A stretch of DNA of 60,000 nt from Mesostigma viride (GCA_009746045.1 RPFO01000106.1:1363211-1423210); one strand, 5' to 3'; counted from the first letter of the stretch, positions 9,173-17,837 are shown. Numbers and translations are program-made. Notes: generated by a model not told the origin, from the letters alone.

Positions 9173-9217
9173 AAAAATGCTCGCGTGAGATATCGACGAC
9201 ACGAGAACAAAAAGAAG

Positions 9218-9445
9218 ATGGCCTCCTTGCTTCAAAACGACCTCACATTGGACGAATGGCTCGAGGAAGACGAGGCGGATTTGGTCGACCCTCCTCCCGG
9301 GGAATGGCAGAGCTACCATAGAGACGACTTGCTAAATCTCTACTTATCCATGCGAGAGATCTGCATGTCGTCTGGACTCCCTTTCTTCGATACCATCACC
9401 TTCCACGATTTCTGCGAATTCGTGGAAGCGCATTCCAGTCAATAA
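9218..9445 (+). CDS. Small acidic hypothetical protein
   Basis: The product has 75 residues starting MASLLQNDLTLDEWLEEDEA, strongly acidic in its first half. It has no membrane segment and no recognised domain. It is in line with the genes on either side, 45 nt after 8975-9172 and 21 nt before 9467. The upstream continuation of the frame lacks an ATG. Confidence 0.5.
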   Translation: MASLLQNDLTLDEWLEEDEADLVDPPPGEWQSYHRDDLLNLYLSMREICMSSGLPFFDTITFHDFCEFVEAHSSQ

Positions 9446-9466
9446 ATATGCTCGCGTACATTGACA

Positions 9467-10321
9467 ATGGATCTGGATTTGGACGACATCAGGAGCCAGA
9501 TGGTCAGCGCGTACGGAGCCCCTACCTCACAAGTGTATCTTGACCGCGTGCCACCTATGGTTTTGCCTCTGTATTTGAACTACTCCCCTGGGTGGTTGCA
9601 ACCCGACGACGCCGTGGTCATCGTGCACTACAAGGACACTCTATACGTCGTTCCTGTCCGCATCATCGAGAAGATGCAAATCGTCCCTCTCGAGGACAAC
9701 AGCGTCACGTATTGCCCGTTGACAGAATCCGCGGCGACGTTCCCTGGAAAGTTCGGAAACAGCGGACTTCTTTACAACAACAATCTCGTTCTGTACGATT
9801 ACGCGAACAAAGCGTTGGTTGTCCAAATCCCCGGGCTGTACGTCGGCGGTTCCAATTCCGGTGGCGTTTTGCCTAGAATTCCCACCATCATCGGAACCTA
9901 TAGGAGTTTATTGGACATTTCTGGCGTTGGAACGACGCGATACGACCTAAACGGTTTCTCCGGAAACATCGTCTATCTTCACGGGAGTCGGCAAGATCCA
10001 GACGATTCCTCGTATCTGCAAAAGACCTTCGCGGATTACTACCGCAATAAGTCCATCCGTTTTCCCATTTATCCTCAAGTGGAAATGCCATCCATGAGGC
10101 ACCCCAAATCTATCGGGTTCGTGGACTTATCTGCGATGCCTTATTTGCGAATGAACCACGCGGTGAAAGCGTCACTGTTCAAAGAAGGCGTGATTCAGAA
10201 GATATCTAATGTCACGCGTCTATTGTTGGGATTCGAGAACCCGTTATTTCTCAACGCTTTTTCCTTTGACGCGTTCGTGGATTTGCTCATTAATTTGAAA
10301 TTTCAAAAGTTGGTATTGTAA
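9467..10321 (+). CDS. DUF3179-like protein
   Basis: The protein has 284 residues. The segment V-V-I-V-H-Y-K-D-T-L-Y-V-V-P-V-R-I-I (residues 46-63), followed by S-V-T-Y-C-P-L and F-G-N-S-G-L-L-Y-N-N-N-L-V-L-Y-D, closely follows the core of the cellular DUF3179 family, including the conserved T-Y-C-P-L cysteine motif and the S-G-x-L-Y-N-x-x-L-V-x-Y-D motif. The function of that family is unknown. No signal peptide is visible. The C-terminal 90 residues are not clearly similar to it. The match is from recalled motifs and should be tested by profile search. Confidence 0.6.
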   Translation: MDLDLDDIRSQMVSAYGAPTSQVYLDRVPPMVLPLYLNYSPGWLQPDDAVVIVHYKDTLYVVPVRIIEKMQIVPLEDNSVTYCPLTESAATFPGKFGNSGLLYNNNLVLYDYANKALVVQIPGLYVGGSNSGGVLPRIPTIIGTYRSLLDISGVGTTRYDLNGFSGNIVYLHGSRQDPDDSSYLQKTFADYYRNKSIRFPIYPQVEMPSMRHPKSIGFVDLSAMPYLRMNHAVKASLFKEGVIQKISNVTRLLLGFENPLFLNAFSFDAFVDLLINLKFQKLVL

Positions 10322-10322
10322 T

Positions 10323-10694
10323 TTACCAATCGTCCATTTCGGAAATAATCGATCTAAAACCTTTTGCTTTCCCAGGTAGACGGCGCACGAAATCTTGCGC
10401 CTTGTGTTTGGCCACTACGAAACTCGTACGACTCGCGTGAGGAGTATTCTGTATTCTCTGTCTCGACACGAATTGATGAAACTCGGGATACTTTATCAGC
10501 ATCCGGTGGAGATAGGTGCGACACATGGTGGCCAAGTGGACCGGGGTGGACCCGTCCGTTTTTTGGAAGCACGCGATACGGATAATGTCGAGAGCACTGA
10601 CAGATAGCTCGTCTTGTGTCTGCCTCACTTCGAAGTTTTTATCCGCGCCATCGAATGGGACTTTCAAGAGGGAGCGGATGTCACACTTGGACAT
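10323..10694 (-). CDS. Hypothetical protein
   Basis: The product has 123 residues. It begins MSKCDIRSLLKVPFDGADKN and has a mixed, mainly helical composition with a basic C-terminal half (V-A-K-H-K-A-Q-D-F-V-R-R-L-P-G-K-A-K). I do not recognise it. It lies tail to tail with the DUF3179-like gene, one base apart, and directly downstream of the YqaJ-type nuclease on the same strand, so it could belong to a recombination cassette. Confidence 0.55.
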   Translation of the reverse strand: MSKCDIRSLLKVPFDGADKNFEVRQTQDELSVSALDIIRIACFQKTDGSTPVHLATMCRTYLHRMLIKYPEFHQFVSRQRIQNTPHASRTSFVVAKHKAQDFVRRLPGKAKGFRSIISEMDDW

Positions 10695-10731
10695 TCTTCA
10701 CGATGATGGCGACGATTTGTTTTGTTTCCTT

Positions 10732-11529
10732 TCAAACGAGAGCATCCGAGGGTGTCCTTTTCAAGAACGCGAACTCGTGGATGTCGTCGTCTCCGCGTAG
10801 ATCGATCGTGACGATTTTCTTTCTCTTTCCCGAAGGGCTGTGCTCGTCCGAGGACGACCCGGAGGTGGACGAGCGACTCTTCCACGTGGGAGTCCGCGTC
10901 TTCAAGTAGGCGAGACCCCCGTTTTCCGTAGCGCGGACCCACTCCTCTCGGAAGGACCGCATGAGAGGAAGATACGTTTTGAACCAGTTGCGGTCCCGGT
11001 TGATGGTGACGACGTCGAACTCCATGGGAGTCCACGTCGTTTCTGGGCAGAACTGGACGAAATGAGCGACTTCGACATTCAGGATTTCGAGGAGGACCTG
11101 GACCTGCGGAATGTAATAAGTCGGGCATTCGTGTTTGATCTTGCGTCGAATCGGACATTTGATTTCTATGAGAATCCCGTCTTCCGTGATACCGTCGGGA
11201 CTCCCTCCCAACCAATTGAGCATAGGGTGCTGTATCAAGCCGAAGTGGTAGATCGTTTTCTTCGTGATGCCTTCGTAGTGCTTTGCCGCGATCTCCTCGT
11301 TCTCGTTCCCCCAACGAGTCGCGGCATTCCCCTTAAATTGGTATTTATCGTCTCCGAGTTTCTTCCGCAACAGCTTGTCGCGGCTCTGGTACGGGTTCAC
11401 GCCTATCGCCGCGGCCACGTCGGACGCGGTGAGCATTCGGTCTCTCATGGCGTACCATTCCGGCGAGTGTTGAGGAGGGAGTTTTAGATCGAGCAAATTC
11501 CGAACTATCGGGTGCACGTTCTTCTCCAT
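10732..11529 (-). CDS. YqaJ/lambda-exonuclease-type viral recombinase
   Basis: The protein has 265 residues. The PD-(D/E)XK nuclease core is visible: S-P-E-W-Y-A-M-R-D, then T-A-S-D-V-A-A-A-I-G, G-G-S-P-D-G-I near residue 108, I-E-I-K-C-P near 122, and a Q-x-Q motif (I-P-Q-V-Q-V-L). These are the catalytic Asp, Glu, Lys and Gln of the YqaJ family, a 5'-3' exonuclease for single-strand-annealing recombination. The C-terminal tail is Ser/Lys rich. It neighbours a RuvC-like resolvase on the same strand, which fits a recombination and genome-maturation pair. Confidence 0.85.
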   Translation of the reverse strand: MEKNVHPIVRNLLDLKLPPQHSPEWYAMRDRMLTASDVAAAIGVNPYQSRDKLLRKKLGDDKYQFKGNAATRWGNENEEIAAKHYEGITKKTIYHFGLIQHPMLNWLGGSPDGITEDGILIEIKCPIRRKIKHECPTYYIPQVQVLLEILNVEVAHFVQFCPETTWTPMEFDVVTINRDRNWFKTYLPLMRSFREEWVRATENGGLAYLKTRTPTWKSRSSTSGSSSDEHSPSGKRKKIVTIDLRGDDDIHEFAFLKRTPSDALV

Positions 11530-11563
11530 GATCGCGTCAATGGCGTGTCTCGTCGAAAGGTGA

Positions 11564-11577
11564 CCAATATATATAGG
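11564..11577 (-). promoter_or_regulatory. TATA-rich promoter of the YqaJ gene
   Basis: CCTATATATATTGG on the minus strand, 34 nt upstream of the nuclease ATG. It resembles a eukaryotic TATA box in position. Confidence 0.4.
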
Positions 11578-11601
11578 TTCGCTAACCAGACGAACGATTC
11601 G

Positions 11602-12186
11602 TCACAGGTCCACCTGGACGACGTGGCACTCTTTCAACTTAGAAAGCCCTTGCAGAAACGAGTCTGCCGCGTCATCCTTCTTCTTCAGAGAGTGGAAGTA
11701 GTTAATGTGCACGGGGTACTTTTCCAAAATTTTCGCAGTGTGTTCGATAGCCAGCCGTTTATTGCGCCGATACCCGTTCTGAATAGTGCATTCGATCGGA
11801 GGACCGGTGTAGACGTTCAACTTGCGGACGGGAGACACGAACTCGACACGCATAGGATTGTCGCTCCATCTCGGGTTGTATAGCAGATGCGTCTCGAAAA
11901 ACAGCTGAAGGAGGTGACTCATCACCTTCATTTTAACGTTCGACTTTGTCTGTCTCTCGATTACCACCTTATCCACCGCTCCTAATACGTGAATCCTCTT
12001 GTGGAGTTCCACCGGTAAACGTCTACACGCTTCTTCCAATGTGTTCGTGTTCAGATCGATAACTTCCCAATTCAAAATCTCGAAGTTAATATCATTCGCA
12101 AACTCGTTTTTTTCCACTTCGGGGCTGTTTTTTAGGACACAATAGGCCAAATTCGACATGCCCACGTCGAAGCTGGCGACTATCAT
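11602..12186 (-). CDS. RuvC-like Holliday junction resolvase
   Basis: The product has 194 residues. The RNase-H-fold motif S-F-D-V-G-M-S-N-L-A-Y is at the N-terminus (catalytic Asp7), V-V-I-E-R-Q (second acid) follows in the middle, and K-K-K-D-D-A-A-D-S-F-L (final acids) lies near the C-terminus. This is the arrangement of poxvirus A22-type resolvases, which resolve concatemers or junctions in replicating viral DNA. The length is typical. The gene is divergent from 12216. Confidence 0.85.
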   Translation of the reverse strand: MIVASFDVGMSNLAYCVLKNSPEVEKNEFANDINFEILNWEVIDLNTNTLEEACRRLPVELHKRIHVLGAVDKVVIERQTKSNVKMKVMSHLLQLFFETHLLYNPRWSDNPMRVEFVSPVRKLNVYTGPPIECTIQNGYRRNKRLAIEHTAKILEKYPVHINYFHSLKKKDDAADSFLQGLSKLKECHVVQVDL

Positions 12187-12215
12187 TTTCTTTCTATACT
12201 CATAAGGAACTTATC

Positions 12216-12797
12216 ATGCTTAACGTGACGCAGTACCAACGCGAACAAACTAAGAAACGGCTTCAACTGCGTTTTCAGACGCAAACGGAAGAAGCTTCCA
12301 AACGCATGGACAGGTACACTTCCTACGCGGATTTTCTAGGCGGAGGAATGAGCACATTCGACAGGGCAGACGGCAAGCAACTCGGCGAAAACCTGTTTCC
12401 GGTTTTTCGTCTCCTCATGTCGAAGAAGAACGTGGACCGACTCACATTCCGTCTCAATTGCGATCTGAAGACGAGCATGCCAGTGTACGACGTCGCGGCC
12501 GCTCTCAAATTCGCGTACGACGCCAATCCCGACCTCAAATTGTACGAGCGCAGTTTGGTCAAAGAGGGCGAGTGCGACAAGAAGTTCGACATCGTTAAAA
12601 AACTCAATTACGAAGCCGCGAAGAGACTCGCCAAGACCGCGGACAAATATCGCCCGTCATCCGGGTACATGAATTACGTAAACGTCCTCTTTGGCGACAA
12701 GACTCTCAAGGATACGCTTATCCCGCACCAGGAATACACGGTCGACAACCTCCGCAACAAGTCTCAACCTATTTATTACGATTACATCATCAAGTAG
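12216..12797 (+). CDS. Hypothetical protein
   Basis: The product has 193 residues, mainly helical and basic. The N-terminus is rich in Gln and Arg (QYQREQTKKRLQLRFQTQTE) and the middle has R-L-T-F-R-L-N-C-D-L-K. I do not recognise a family. The end (P-I-Y-Y-D-Y-I-I-K) is followed 49 nt later by the next gene on the same strand. An AT-rich stretch lies just before the ATG, as for other probable late genes. Confidence 0.6.
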   Translation: MLNVTQYQREQTKKRLQLRFQTQTEEASKRMDRYTSYADFLGGGMSTFDRADGKQLGENLFPVFRLLMSKKNVDRLTFRLNCDLKTSMPVYDVAAALKFAYDANPDLKLYERSLVKEGECDKKFDIVKKLNYEAAKRLAKTADKYRPSSGYMNYVNVLFGDKTLKDTLIPHQEYTVDNLRNKSQPIYYDYIIK

Positions 12798-12846
12798 TTC
12801 GTTAAAAAACGGCGAAAATGTTTCTCCGTCAAAAACAAACACAGAC

Positions 12847-13575
12847 ATGGCTGGAAAGCACATGAACGTTTCTGTCGGCGCCCCCATCTTTCTCACCGAC
12901 GATGAACACGAGAAGTACCAGGCGACGGGGGCTATGCCGGGTGACGAGACGGCTGCCGGAGATGCTCCTCCTCTCCAGAAAAGCATCACAATTTCTCCTA
13001 GTATGGAAGTCCCGTCAGAAGGAATCCGAGCTCCTAGCAAGGACGATCCGTGCGACGAGAACGCCCCCATACCCAAGAGCGAGATCAAGGCGTCCCCCGA
13101 TGCCGAGAATCTTCACGTTCCCGGACAAGTGTACGCCGTTGTGAGCATGGTCGTGCCCCCTCGGGCCACGAATATGGCCCTCAAAGTTCGAGGCGTTTTC
13201 CCGGACGAGGCGACCGCGTCGGAACACGCGATGAAGCTGATGGAGGCAGACCCCTATTTCGACATCTTCGTGGTGTCCATGTACAACTGGCTCGTGCTGC
13301 CCTTGCCCGACGACATCCGCGGCGAAATCCGGCACAGGTACGCCGACGACCGGCTCGACAAGATCATGGAGAAGTATCACACCGACCGTCTCAAATACAA
13401 GCAGTTCAACGACCAGCGAATCCAGGAAACGAAACAGGCCGGGATCAGGGGGGACGCGGGGCCCATGCAAGTGGACGTGGCGCAACCCACCACCATCACG
13501 ATGGAGCCGTCGACGATGCAGGTGTTGGAGGAGGAGGAGCAGGTCATCACGGAAGAGCAGCAGATCGTCGTCTGA
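12847..13575 (+). CDS. Conserved nucleocytovirus protein (DUF5832-like)
   Basis: The protein has 242 residues. The central part, V-Y-A-V-V-S-M-V-V-P-P ... L-K-V-R-G-V-F-P-D-E ... P-Y-F-D-I-F-V-V-S-M-Y-N-W-L-V-L-P-L-P, is the signature of a family shared by chloroviruses, mimiviruses and marseilleviruses, which I recall as DUF5832. Its role is unknown; it is often virion-associated. The first 90 residues are low-complexity and the tail is Glu/Gln rich. The first good ATG is used, because the open frame upstream overlaps the previous gene. Confidence 0.7.
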   Translation: MAGKHMNVSVGAPIFLTDDEHEKYQATGAMPGDETAAGDAPPLQKSITISPSMEVPSEGIRAPSKDDPCDENAPIPKSEIKASPDAENLHVPGQVYAVVSMVVPPRATNMALKVRGVFPDEATASEHAMKLMEADPYFDIFVVSMYNWLVLPLPDDIRGEIRHRYADDRLDKIMEKYHTDRLKYKQFNDQRIQETKQAGIRGDAGPMQVDVAQPTTITMEPSTMQVLEEEEQVITEEQQIVV

Positions 13576-13579
13576 GATC

Positions 13580-13765
13580 TTACGCGCACAACATGCAATT
13601 GGCAGTAGCCACCACTCCGGGGTTTGCGAGTTGCGCTTGTTTGCATCTCCAGCAGTACAACGTCACGAGCGCGCCTAGAGCGCAACAGACCGCCGCGATA
13701 GTGAAGTACCTCTGTTCCTGTTTCATCTTGGAGGCATCGTCTTCGTCGACGCTCAAAAACGCCAT
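13580..13765 (-). CDS. Single-pass membrane protein
   Basis: The product has 61 residues: a short acidic N-terminus, one hydrophobic helix (FTIAAVCCALGALVTLYC) at residues 20-38 and a Cys-containing tail. It is probably a small virion membrane protein. No family is recognised. It ends 4 nt after the end of the convergent gene at 12847. Confidence 0.5.
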   Translation of the reverse strand: MAFLSVDEDDASKMKQEQRYFTIAAVCCALGALVTLYCWRCKQAQLANPGVVATANCMLCA

Positions 13766-13783
13766 TTACTTATATCCTCGACA

Positions 13784-13960
13784 TTATTTGGTCAACTTGG
13801 CTCCGAGTCCGCAAATCACGAGAATTACCAATTGAATTATAAAGGAATAAACGAACAATTTGATTTTCTTCTGTTTGTAATCAGGAGCGTTGTTAGAATC
13901 GTACCCTTTATTCGCCGGATTCATTTTCGCGATGGCTTTCCATCCGGCGGCGAGGAACAT
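13784..13960 (-). CDS. Very small membrane protein
   Basis: The product has 58 residues beginning MFLAAGWKAIAKMNPANKGY. One C-terminal membrane helix (FVYSFIIQLVILVICGLG) lies at residues 36-53, preceded by a basic K-Q-K-K-I-K segment, which predicts a tail-anchored protein. The ATG is preceded by TATATAAAC, the close AT-rich arrangement seen in this region. It sits between two other small genes on the same strand. Confidence 0.5.
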   Translation of the reverse strand: MFLAAGWKAIAKMNPANKGYDSNNAPDYKQKKIKLFVYSFIIQLVILVICGLGAKLTK

Positions 13961-13983
13961 GTTTATATACAACTCCGATAAAA

Positions 13984-14514
13984 TCACATGACGTCCCCGG
14001 CCGGAGCGGGGGCCGCGGTGACGGTCATCGAACACATGCAAATGACGTCCGACGCGTTCAACGAAATGTACGGCTTGCGACACCCGCGACAGATGTATTG
14101 GTCGAACATGTAACAATCGACAACTTCGGGATTCGGGTCGCACATGCACTGGATCCAGGCATCTTTGTGCATCCTCAAAAGCAGGACTCCGTCTCGATCC
14201 GAAAAGGACAAAACTCGAGTGAATTCGTTTTCTTCGGAATCGTCTGTCTTTATCAGCATGACGTCGCCGAACACTTCCGGATCGTTGAACATCCTGCACG
14301 CCAGCCCGTTTCGAATAGCCTCGTTCCCACCTATATAGTATCCGATCGACTTTCCGGAGAACTTGGACATAGTGGACGGCTTCCAAATGTCGACCAGACG
14401 GGCACCGGGCATCAGGGCTTTGATCGCGTTCACATCGTATTTCGCAGGTATACGGACGAACGCGATCCGCGCCTCGTCCGCCTTCACGTACATGGAGACC
14501 CCGTTCGTCTCCAT
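13984..14514 (-). CDS. Hypothetical cysteine-containing protein
   Basis: The protein has 176 residues. The C-terminal third has paired cysteines (Q-C-M-C, C-R-G-C, C-M-C), which may bind a metal. The N-terminal two thirds (I-A-F-V-R-I-P, K-P-S-T-M-S-K-F-S-G-K-S-I-G-Y-Y-I-G-G) look like a compact alpha/beta domain. I do not recognise it. It is divergent from the small conserved gene at 14556. Confidence 0.55.
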   Translation of the reverse strand: METNGVSMYVKADEARIAFVRIPAKYDVNAIKALMPGARLVDIWKPSTMSKFSGKSIGYYIGGNEAIRNGLACRMFNDPEVFGDVMLIKTDDSEENEFTRVLSFSDRDGVLLLRMHKDAWIQCMCDPNPEVVDCYMFDQYICRGCRKPYISLNASDVICMCSMTVTAAPAPAGDVM

Positions 14515-14555
14515 CGGCCTCGTATGTCTGTGCTTATAAAGTAGGGTCTTATATT

Positions 14556-14942
14556 ATGAGCCGATTGACCGCCCAAAAGGCGCACAATTTTGTGCTCGCG
14601 TCTCAGGCAGGGAAGAATATCGTGGAAAACAAATTCATGATAAGCGTCGAAAATTATATAAAGACCGTGTCTCAACAAGGACGTGTGTTTCTTTTTTACA
14701 CGATTCCAACGTATCAATTCGGACTACCTATCTACGATCCACGCGACATTATGATGAAAGTAGGCAAACGCCTTGTGCGGAGAGGATTCCGCGTCAAATT
14801 GGTCGGCACGAATCACATGTATATCGAATGGGGGCCCGTCAAACAAGCACCGAGGCAAAAGAAAGACAACGGCGTAACACAGGAGGCGAGAGACGCCCTA
14901 CGCAAAATGAGGCTTAACCTCTCAAGGGCGGTAACTAACTAA
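14556..14942 (+). CDS. Small conserved nucleocytovirus protein
   Basis: The product has 128 residues. It carries Y-Q-F-G-L-P-I-Y-D ... G-K-R-L-V-R-R-G-F-R-V-K-L ... Y-I-E-W-G, a pattern I associate with a small family of unknown function present in many giant viruses (DUF5759-like). The C-terminus is basic. The ATG is preceded by TTATATT. The end overlaps the convergent gene by 21 nt. Confidence 0.6.
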   Translation: MSRLTAQKAHNFVLASQAGKNIVENKFMISVENYIKTVSQQGRVFLFYTIPTYQFGLPIYDPRDIMMKVGKRLVRRGFRVKLVGTNHMYIEWGPVKQAPRQKKDNGVTQEARDALRKMRLNLSRAVTN

Positions 14943-15212
14943 AGCGACGACCAAGAAACCTAACAGGATTTGCGAGAAGACGTCTGTCATGCCGGCTGGA
15001 GAATACGTGCTCAACCCTACGGAACAGAACACGTCATTCACGTAAGCACATCGACCCCGGACCGCCTCTTGCGGCTGGTCGTAGTTGACGGAACCCCACG
15101 GCCCCAACGGCGGGGCAGTCGTAGGAACGAGCTGGCGAACAGGACCGGGGCGGTAGGGCGAAGTATCCGGGGATTGTTGGGAGACGACGCGGTTGTAGGC
15201 GATCATCGTCAT
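14922..15212 (-). CDS. Proline-rich protein with C-terminal membrane anchor
   Basis: The product has 96 residues. A Pro-rich N-terminal half (SPYRPGPVRQLVPTTAPP) is followed by a region with two cysteines and a hydrophobic C-terminal helix (ILLGFLVVALVSY). It is probably a small virion membrane protein. The first ATG in frame is used; an ATG six bases later is also possible. Confidence 0.5.
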   Translation of the reverse strand: MTMIAYNRVVSQQSPDTSPYRPGPVRQLVPTTAPPLGPWGSVNYDQPQEAVRGRCAYVNDVFCSVGLSTYSPAGMTDVFSQILLGFLVVALVSYRP

Positions 15213-15271
15213 TCTTGCAATCGCGTATAACACCGGATCTTATTTTTATTTGCCAGTAACAGGAAACGACC

Positions 15272-15562
15272 ATGCGTGCCCACACGAGGTTCCTTGACGA
15301 CGAGCCCGACACCGCGAAGAGTTGCGACCAGCAGATCTTGGAATACATCAAGTCCATCGACCCCCGCACCCAACTGACGTTGAGCGACATACGAGAGGTC
15401 GCGAGGATGGCTCTCAGCCATTGTGAGTCATCCCAGGGAACTCCACCCGGTTGCTGTCAAAATCGACCCCATACACGTAAAAAGAGCGAACCGTCGGACC
15501 CGAGTCTGCAGGGTAGCGCTTCCGCACCCGCTCGAAAACGACTCGGATGCCGAAGTCCGTGA
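15272..15562 (+). CDS. Small hypothetical protein, C-terminal part uncertain
   Basis: The frame codes for 96 residues. The first 50 (D-D-E-P-D-T-A-K-S-C-D-Q-Q-I-L-E-Y-I-K-S-I) look like a genuine helical protein. The last 48 lie opposite the end of the helicase gene and read as low-quality sequence. The sequence ATT|GTGAGT at the point where the overlap begins resembles a 5' splice site, but I see no matching downstream exon. The extent of the gene is therefore uncertain. Confidence 0.35.
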   Translation: MRAHTRFLDDEPDTAKSCDQQILEYIKSIDPRTQLTLSDIREVARMALSHCESSQGTPPGCCQNRPHTRKKSEPSDPSLQGSASAPARKRLGCRSP

Positions 15563-17642
15563 AGATGTGCTTGTAGAAGTCCTCCTCGAACACGACGCGA
15601 GAACGGGGGTCGCGCTGCCGATTCCACTCGTTGAAACGCCGCTGGAACTCCTCCCACGGGCAGTACTTCTCCGGGCCCGTCTCCACCCACGAGACGTGCA
15701 GGAGGAACGTGATCAGAGGGTTGGATGCCTCCTGCGCCTTTCGGCGTTGCTGGGAGAACCACTCGGGGAGGCAGTCGTGCACGCACCGAGCCCCCACGTA
15801 CTCGACGAAGCTGCGGTACGCGCGGTTCGCCTTGATGATGATGTTGGCGATGTTCCTCTCGATACGCCGCTCGAGCAGGGTGTCCTGTCCTCCCACGGGC
15901 TTGTTGTCGAAGGGGAAGATGAGCAGACGCCGCAGGATCTGGTTGGCGTTGTCCCCCGTGCAGAACATCTTGTTGCCGGCAGCCAGGAAGGGAGAGGTCC
16001 ACGGCCGAGTCACCGCGTCCTTGTGCTTCTGCGCCAAGCTCATCTTCTCCCCGCTCACCAGCGACAGCCAGTCGGCTTGCGAGAGGTTGAATTTCTCGTT
16101 GAGCTCGTAGCTGTAGATCGCGTACTTGTCCTTGTGCTGCGACAGCCCGAACAGCGCCTCGATGTTGTTAGATATCACACCGGCATCCTCCTTGAAGATC
16201 AGCTCGATGATCCGCACGAGAGTGGACTTGCCGGACCCGCCGATCCCCTTGAGAAACACCATCACCTCGAAGCGATCCATCTCCTTCAAGGCATAGAGCA
16301 TCCTGCCCAAAGCCAGAGCCCAGAACGGGCGTTTGATCGCCTCCGTGTAGCCCTGGTCGTTCAAAATCTTGTCCACCGCCTCCGTTTCGATGTCGAACCA
16401 CTCCCCCGTCATGAAGTCCCCCTTGTACCTCCCCTCCTCGAACAAGTCCTCGTCCACGTCGATGTCGTCGAAGTAGCGACACGACCCCATCTCCTCCGTC
16501 AGCTCCTCCTCCGCCCATCCGAAGAACCTGTCCTGCTCGGTGCTGAGCACTCCGTTTCGAAAAGAAAACAGGTGCCTGTCTCGCGGGATCAGCGGAAACT
16601 CCTTGGCGGAGGCCTCCTTGATGTAATCCACCACCGCCTTCTTCAGGCCGCCGTTCTTGGTCACCAATCGCCACGCCGCAGCCGAGGTTCCTATCGAAGT
16701 GGTGTCCGACACCCATTGCAGGATCGTAGAGACCTTTTTCCAGTAGTGCGTGTTATTCCCCGCGGAGTCCACGTTCTGCTTGTACACGCTCTCGTCACCC
16801 TCCTGCCCTCGACGCAGCCCCTCGAAAGTCCACACGTTGGTGATGAGGATGAGCAGACGCTGGAAATCGTTAACGTCCAGATTGCCGCTGGAAAGGCGAA
16901 TGACGGAACTGGGGATGCACGAGAGCTGCTTCGTGTCCATCCGCGACTCCAGAAGCGTGCAGAGGACCTCTCGAAGACAGAAGACCCTCGAAATGGCGTG
17001 GTTGAGCATGTCTCGGTAGTTAACGAACATGCGCTCTTCCACCTGTCCCAAAAGGCCGTGCAGGCGAGACATGGCGGACGTGTTGCATGCGACGATGGAC
17101 GCGTGCAGCTCCAAAGGGATCCCCGTTACGAGTCTCGTCCACGAATTCGTCAGCAAGGCCGCCTCGATGTCTCCTGGTCCGCGACTCGCCATTCCAAACA
17201 AGTCGGCGATCAGGTCCGTGTAGGAGCACTCGACGAGGTGCGTGTTCACCATGTCAAGGAGAGCTATGATCTCGTTGTCCGTCTTTGTGGGGAGCTCGAA
17301 CAAGAAATCCACTCGGTCGTTGCAATCCCCCATCCTTTTCCTGAATTCGGGGGCGAGACCTTCAGGAACAGGGCCAGGAGACTCGGCACGAGATCGAGAA
17401 GGCGCCTCCGAATCCTCGCGAGCTCTCGAAGGCCCCGCTTCGTCTATGGCAGCAGCGCTCTGGCTCGCCGCTTCGTCCATCGGATGCGGAGGTTCTTCGT
17501 CCACCGACGCGTCGTCAATAAAATCCGCCATGCTCGTCCCTCCGTCCTCGTCGTCGTGGCCTTCGCTGGTTTCGTTTCCCGAATGCGCGGCCTCCATCTC
17601 CACAAACGCCGCCATCTTCTTGGCTCGTGGGGACGATCGCAT
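15414..17642 (-). CDS. D5-type superfamily 3 helicase
   Basis: The protein has 742 residues. The first 110 are acidic and disordered. The SF3 core is clear: Walker A G-I-G-G-S-G-K-S-T near residue 464, Walker B-like I-Y-S-Y-E-L-N-E near 514, sensor motif F-L-A-A-G-N-K-M-F near 555, and the arginine-finger region L-R-R-L-L-I-F-P-F-D-N-K. The middle part matches the D5_N region (F-R-N-G-V-L-S-T). The tail (residues 640-700) has a winged-helix look. No primase motifs are present; the primase is a separate gene at 6588. It should be the replicative helicase. Confidence 0.9.
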   Translation of the reverse strand: MRSSPRAKKMAAFVEMEAAHSGNETSEGHDDEDGGTSMADFIDDASVDEEPPHPMDEAASQSAAAIDEAGPSRAREDSEAPSRSRAESPGPVPEGLAPEFRKRMGDCNDRVDFLFELPTKTDNEIIALLDMVNTHLVECSYTDLIADLFGMASRGPGDIEAALLTNSWTRLVTGIPLELHASIVACNTSAMSRLHGLLGQVEERMFVNYRDMLNHAISRVFCLREVLCTLLESRMDTKQLSCIPSSVIRLSSGNLDVNDFQRLLILITNVWTFEGLRRGQEGDESVYKQNVDSAGNNTHYWKKVSTILQWVSDTTSIGTSAAAWRLVTKNGGLKKAVVDYIKEASAKEFPLIPRDRHLFSFRNGVLSTEQDRFFGWAEEELTEEMGSCRYFDDIDVDEDLFEEGRYKGDFMTGEWFDIETEAVDKILNDQGYTEAIKRPFWALALGRMLYALKEMDRFEVMVFLKGIGGSGKSTLVRIIELIFKEDAGVISNNIEALFGLSQHKDKYAIYSYELNEKFNLSQADWLSLVSGEKMSLAQKHKDAVTRPWTSPFLAAGNKMFCTGDNANQILRRLLIFPFDNKPVGGQDTLLERRIERNIANIIIKANRAYRSFVEYVGARCVHDCLPEWFSQQRRKAQEASNPLITFLLHVSWVETGPEKYCPWEEFQRRFNEWNRQRDPRSRVVFEEDFYKHIFTDFGIRVVFERVRKRYPADSGPTVRSFYVYGVDFDSNRVEFPGMTHNG

Positions 17643-17837
17643 GTCTGTCTAAGGTAGGGGGGCAAAATATGTATGCACACACACCGCGTGAAAGGGCGGC
17701 AAATTCGAAATCGACGCGGTGGTGACGTGGCGCCCTCAGACGCGCTCCAACCAAAAAAGGGCGGGAAAGTGAACTTAAGGAGGAACGGCAGACGCAAGTC
17801 GTCAGAAGTTAATTTCCCAGGAGCAATAGTATACGGA

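Noticed and set aside
15400-15440. A 5' splice site (GTGAGT) in the small gene at 15272.
   Set aside because: No plausible acceptor followed by a continuing plus-strand exon was seen, since the next 2.2 kb are the helicase on the other strand.
15423-17657. A 744-codon open frame on the plus strand.
   Set aside because: It is the mirror of the SF3 helicase gene, whose motifs are unmistakable. The frame is rich in Arg, Leu, Val and His as expected of a shadow.
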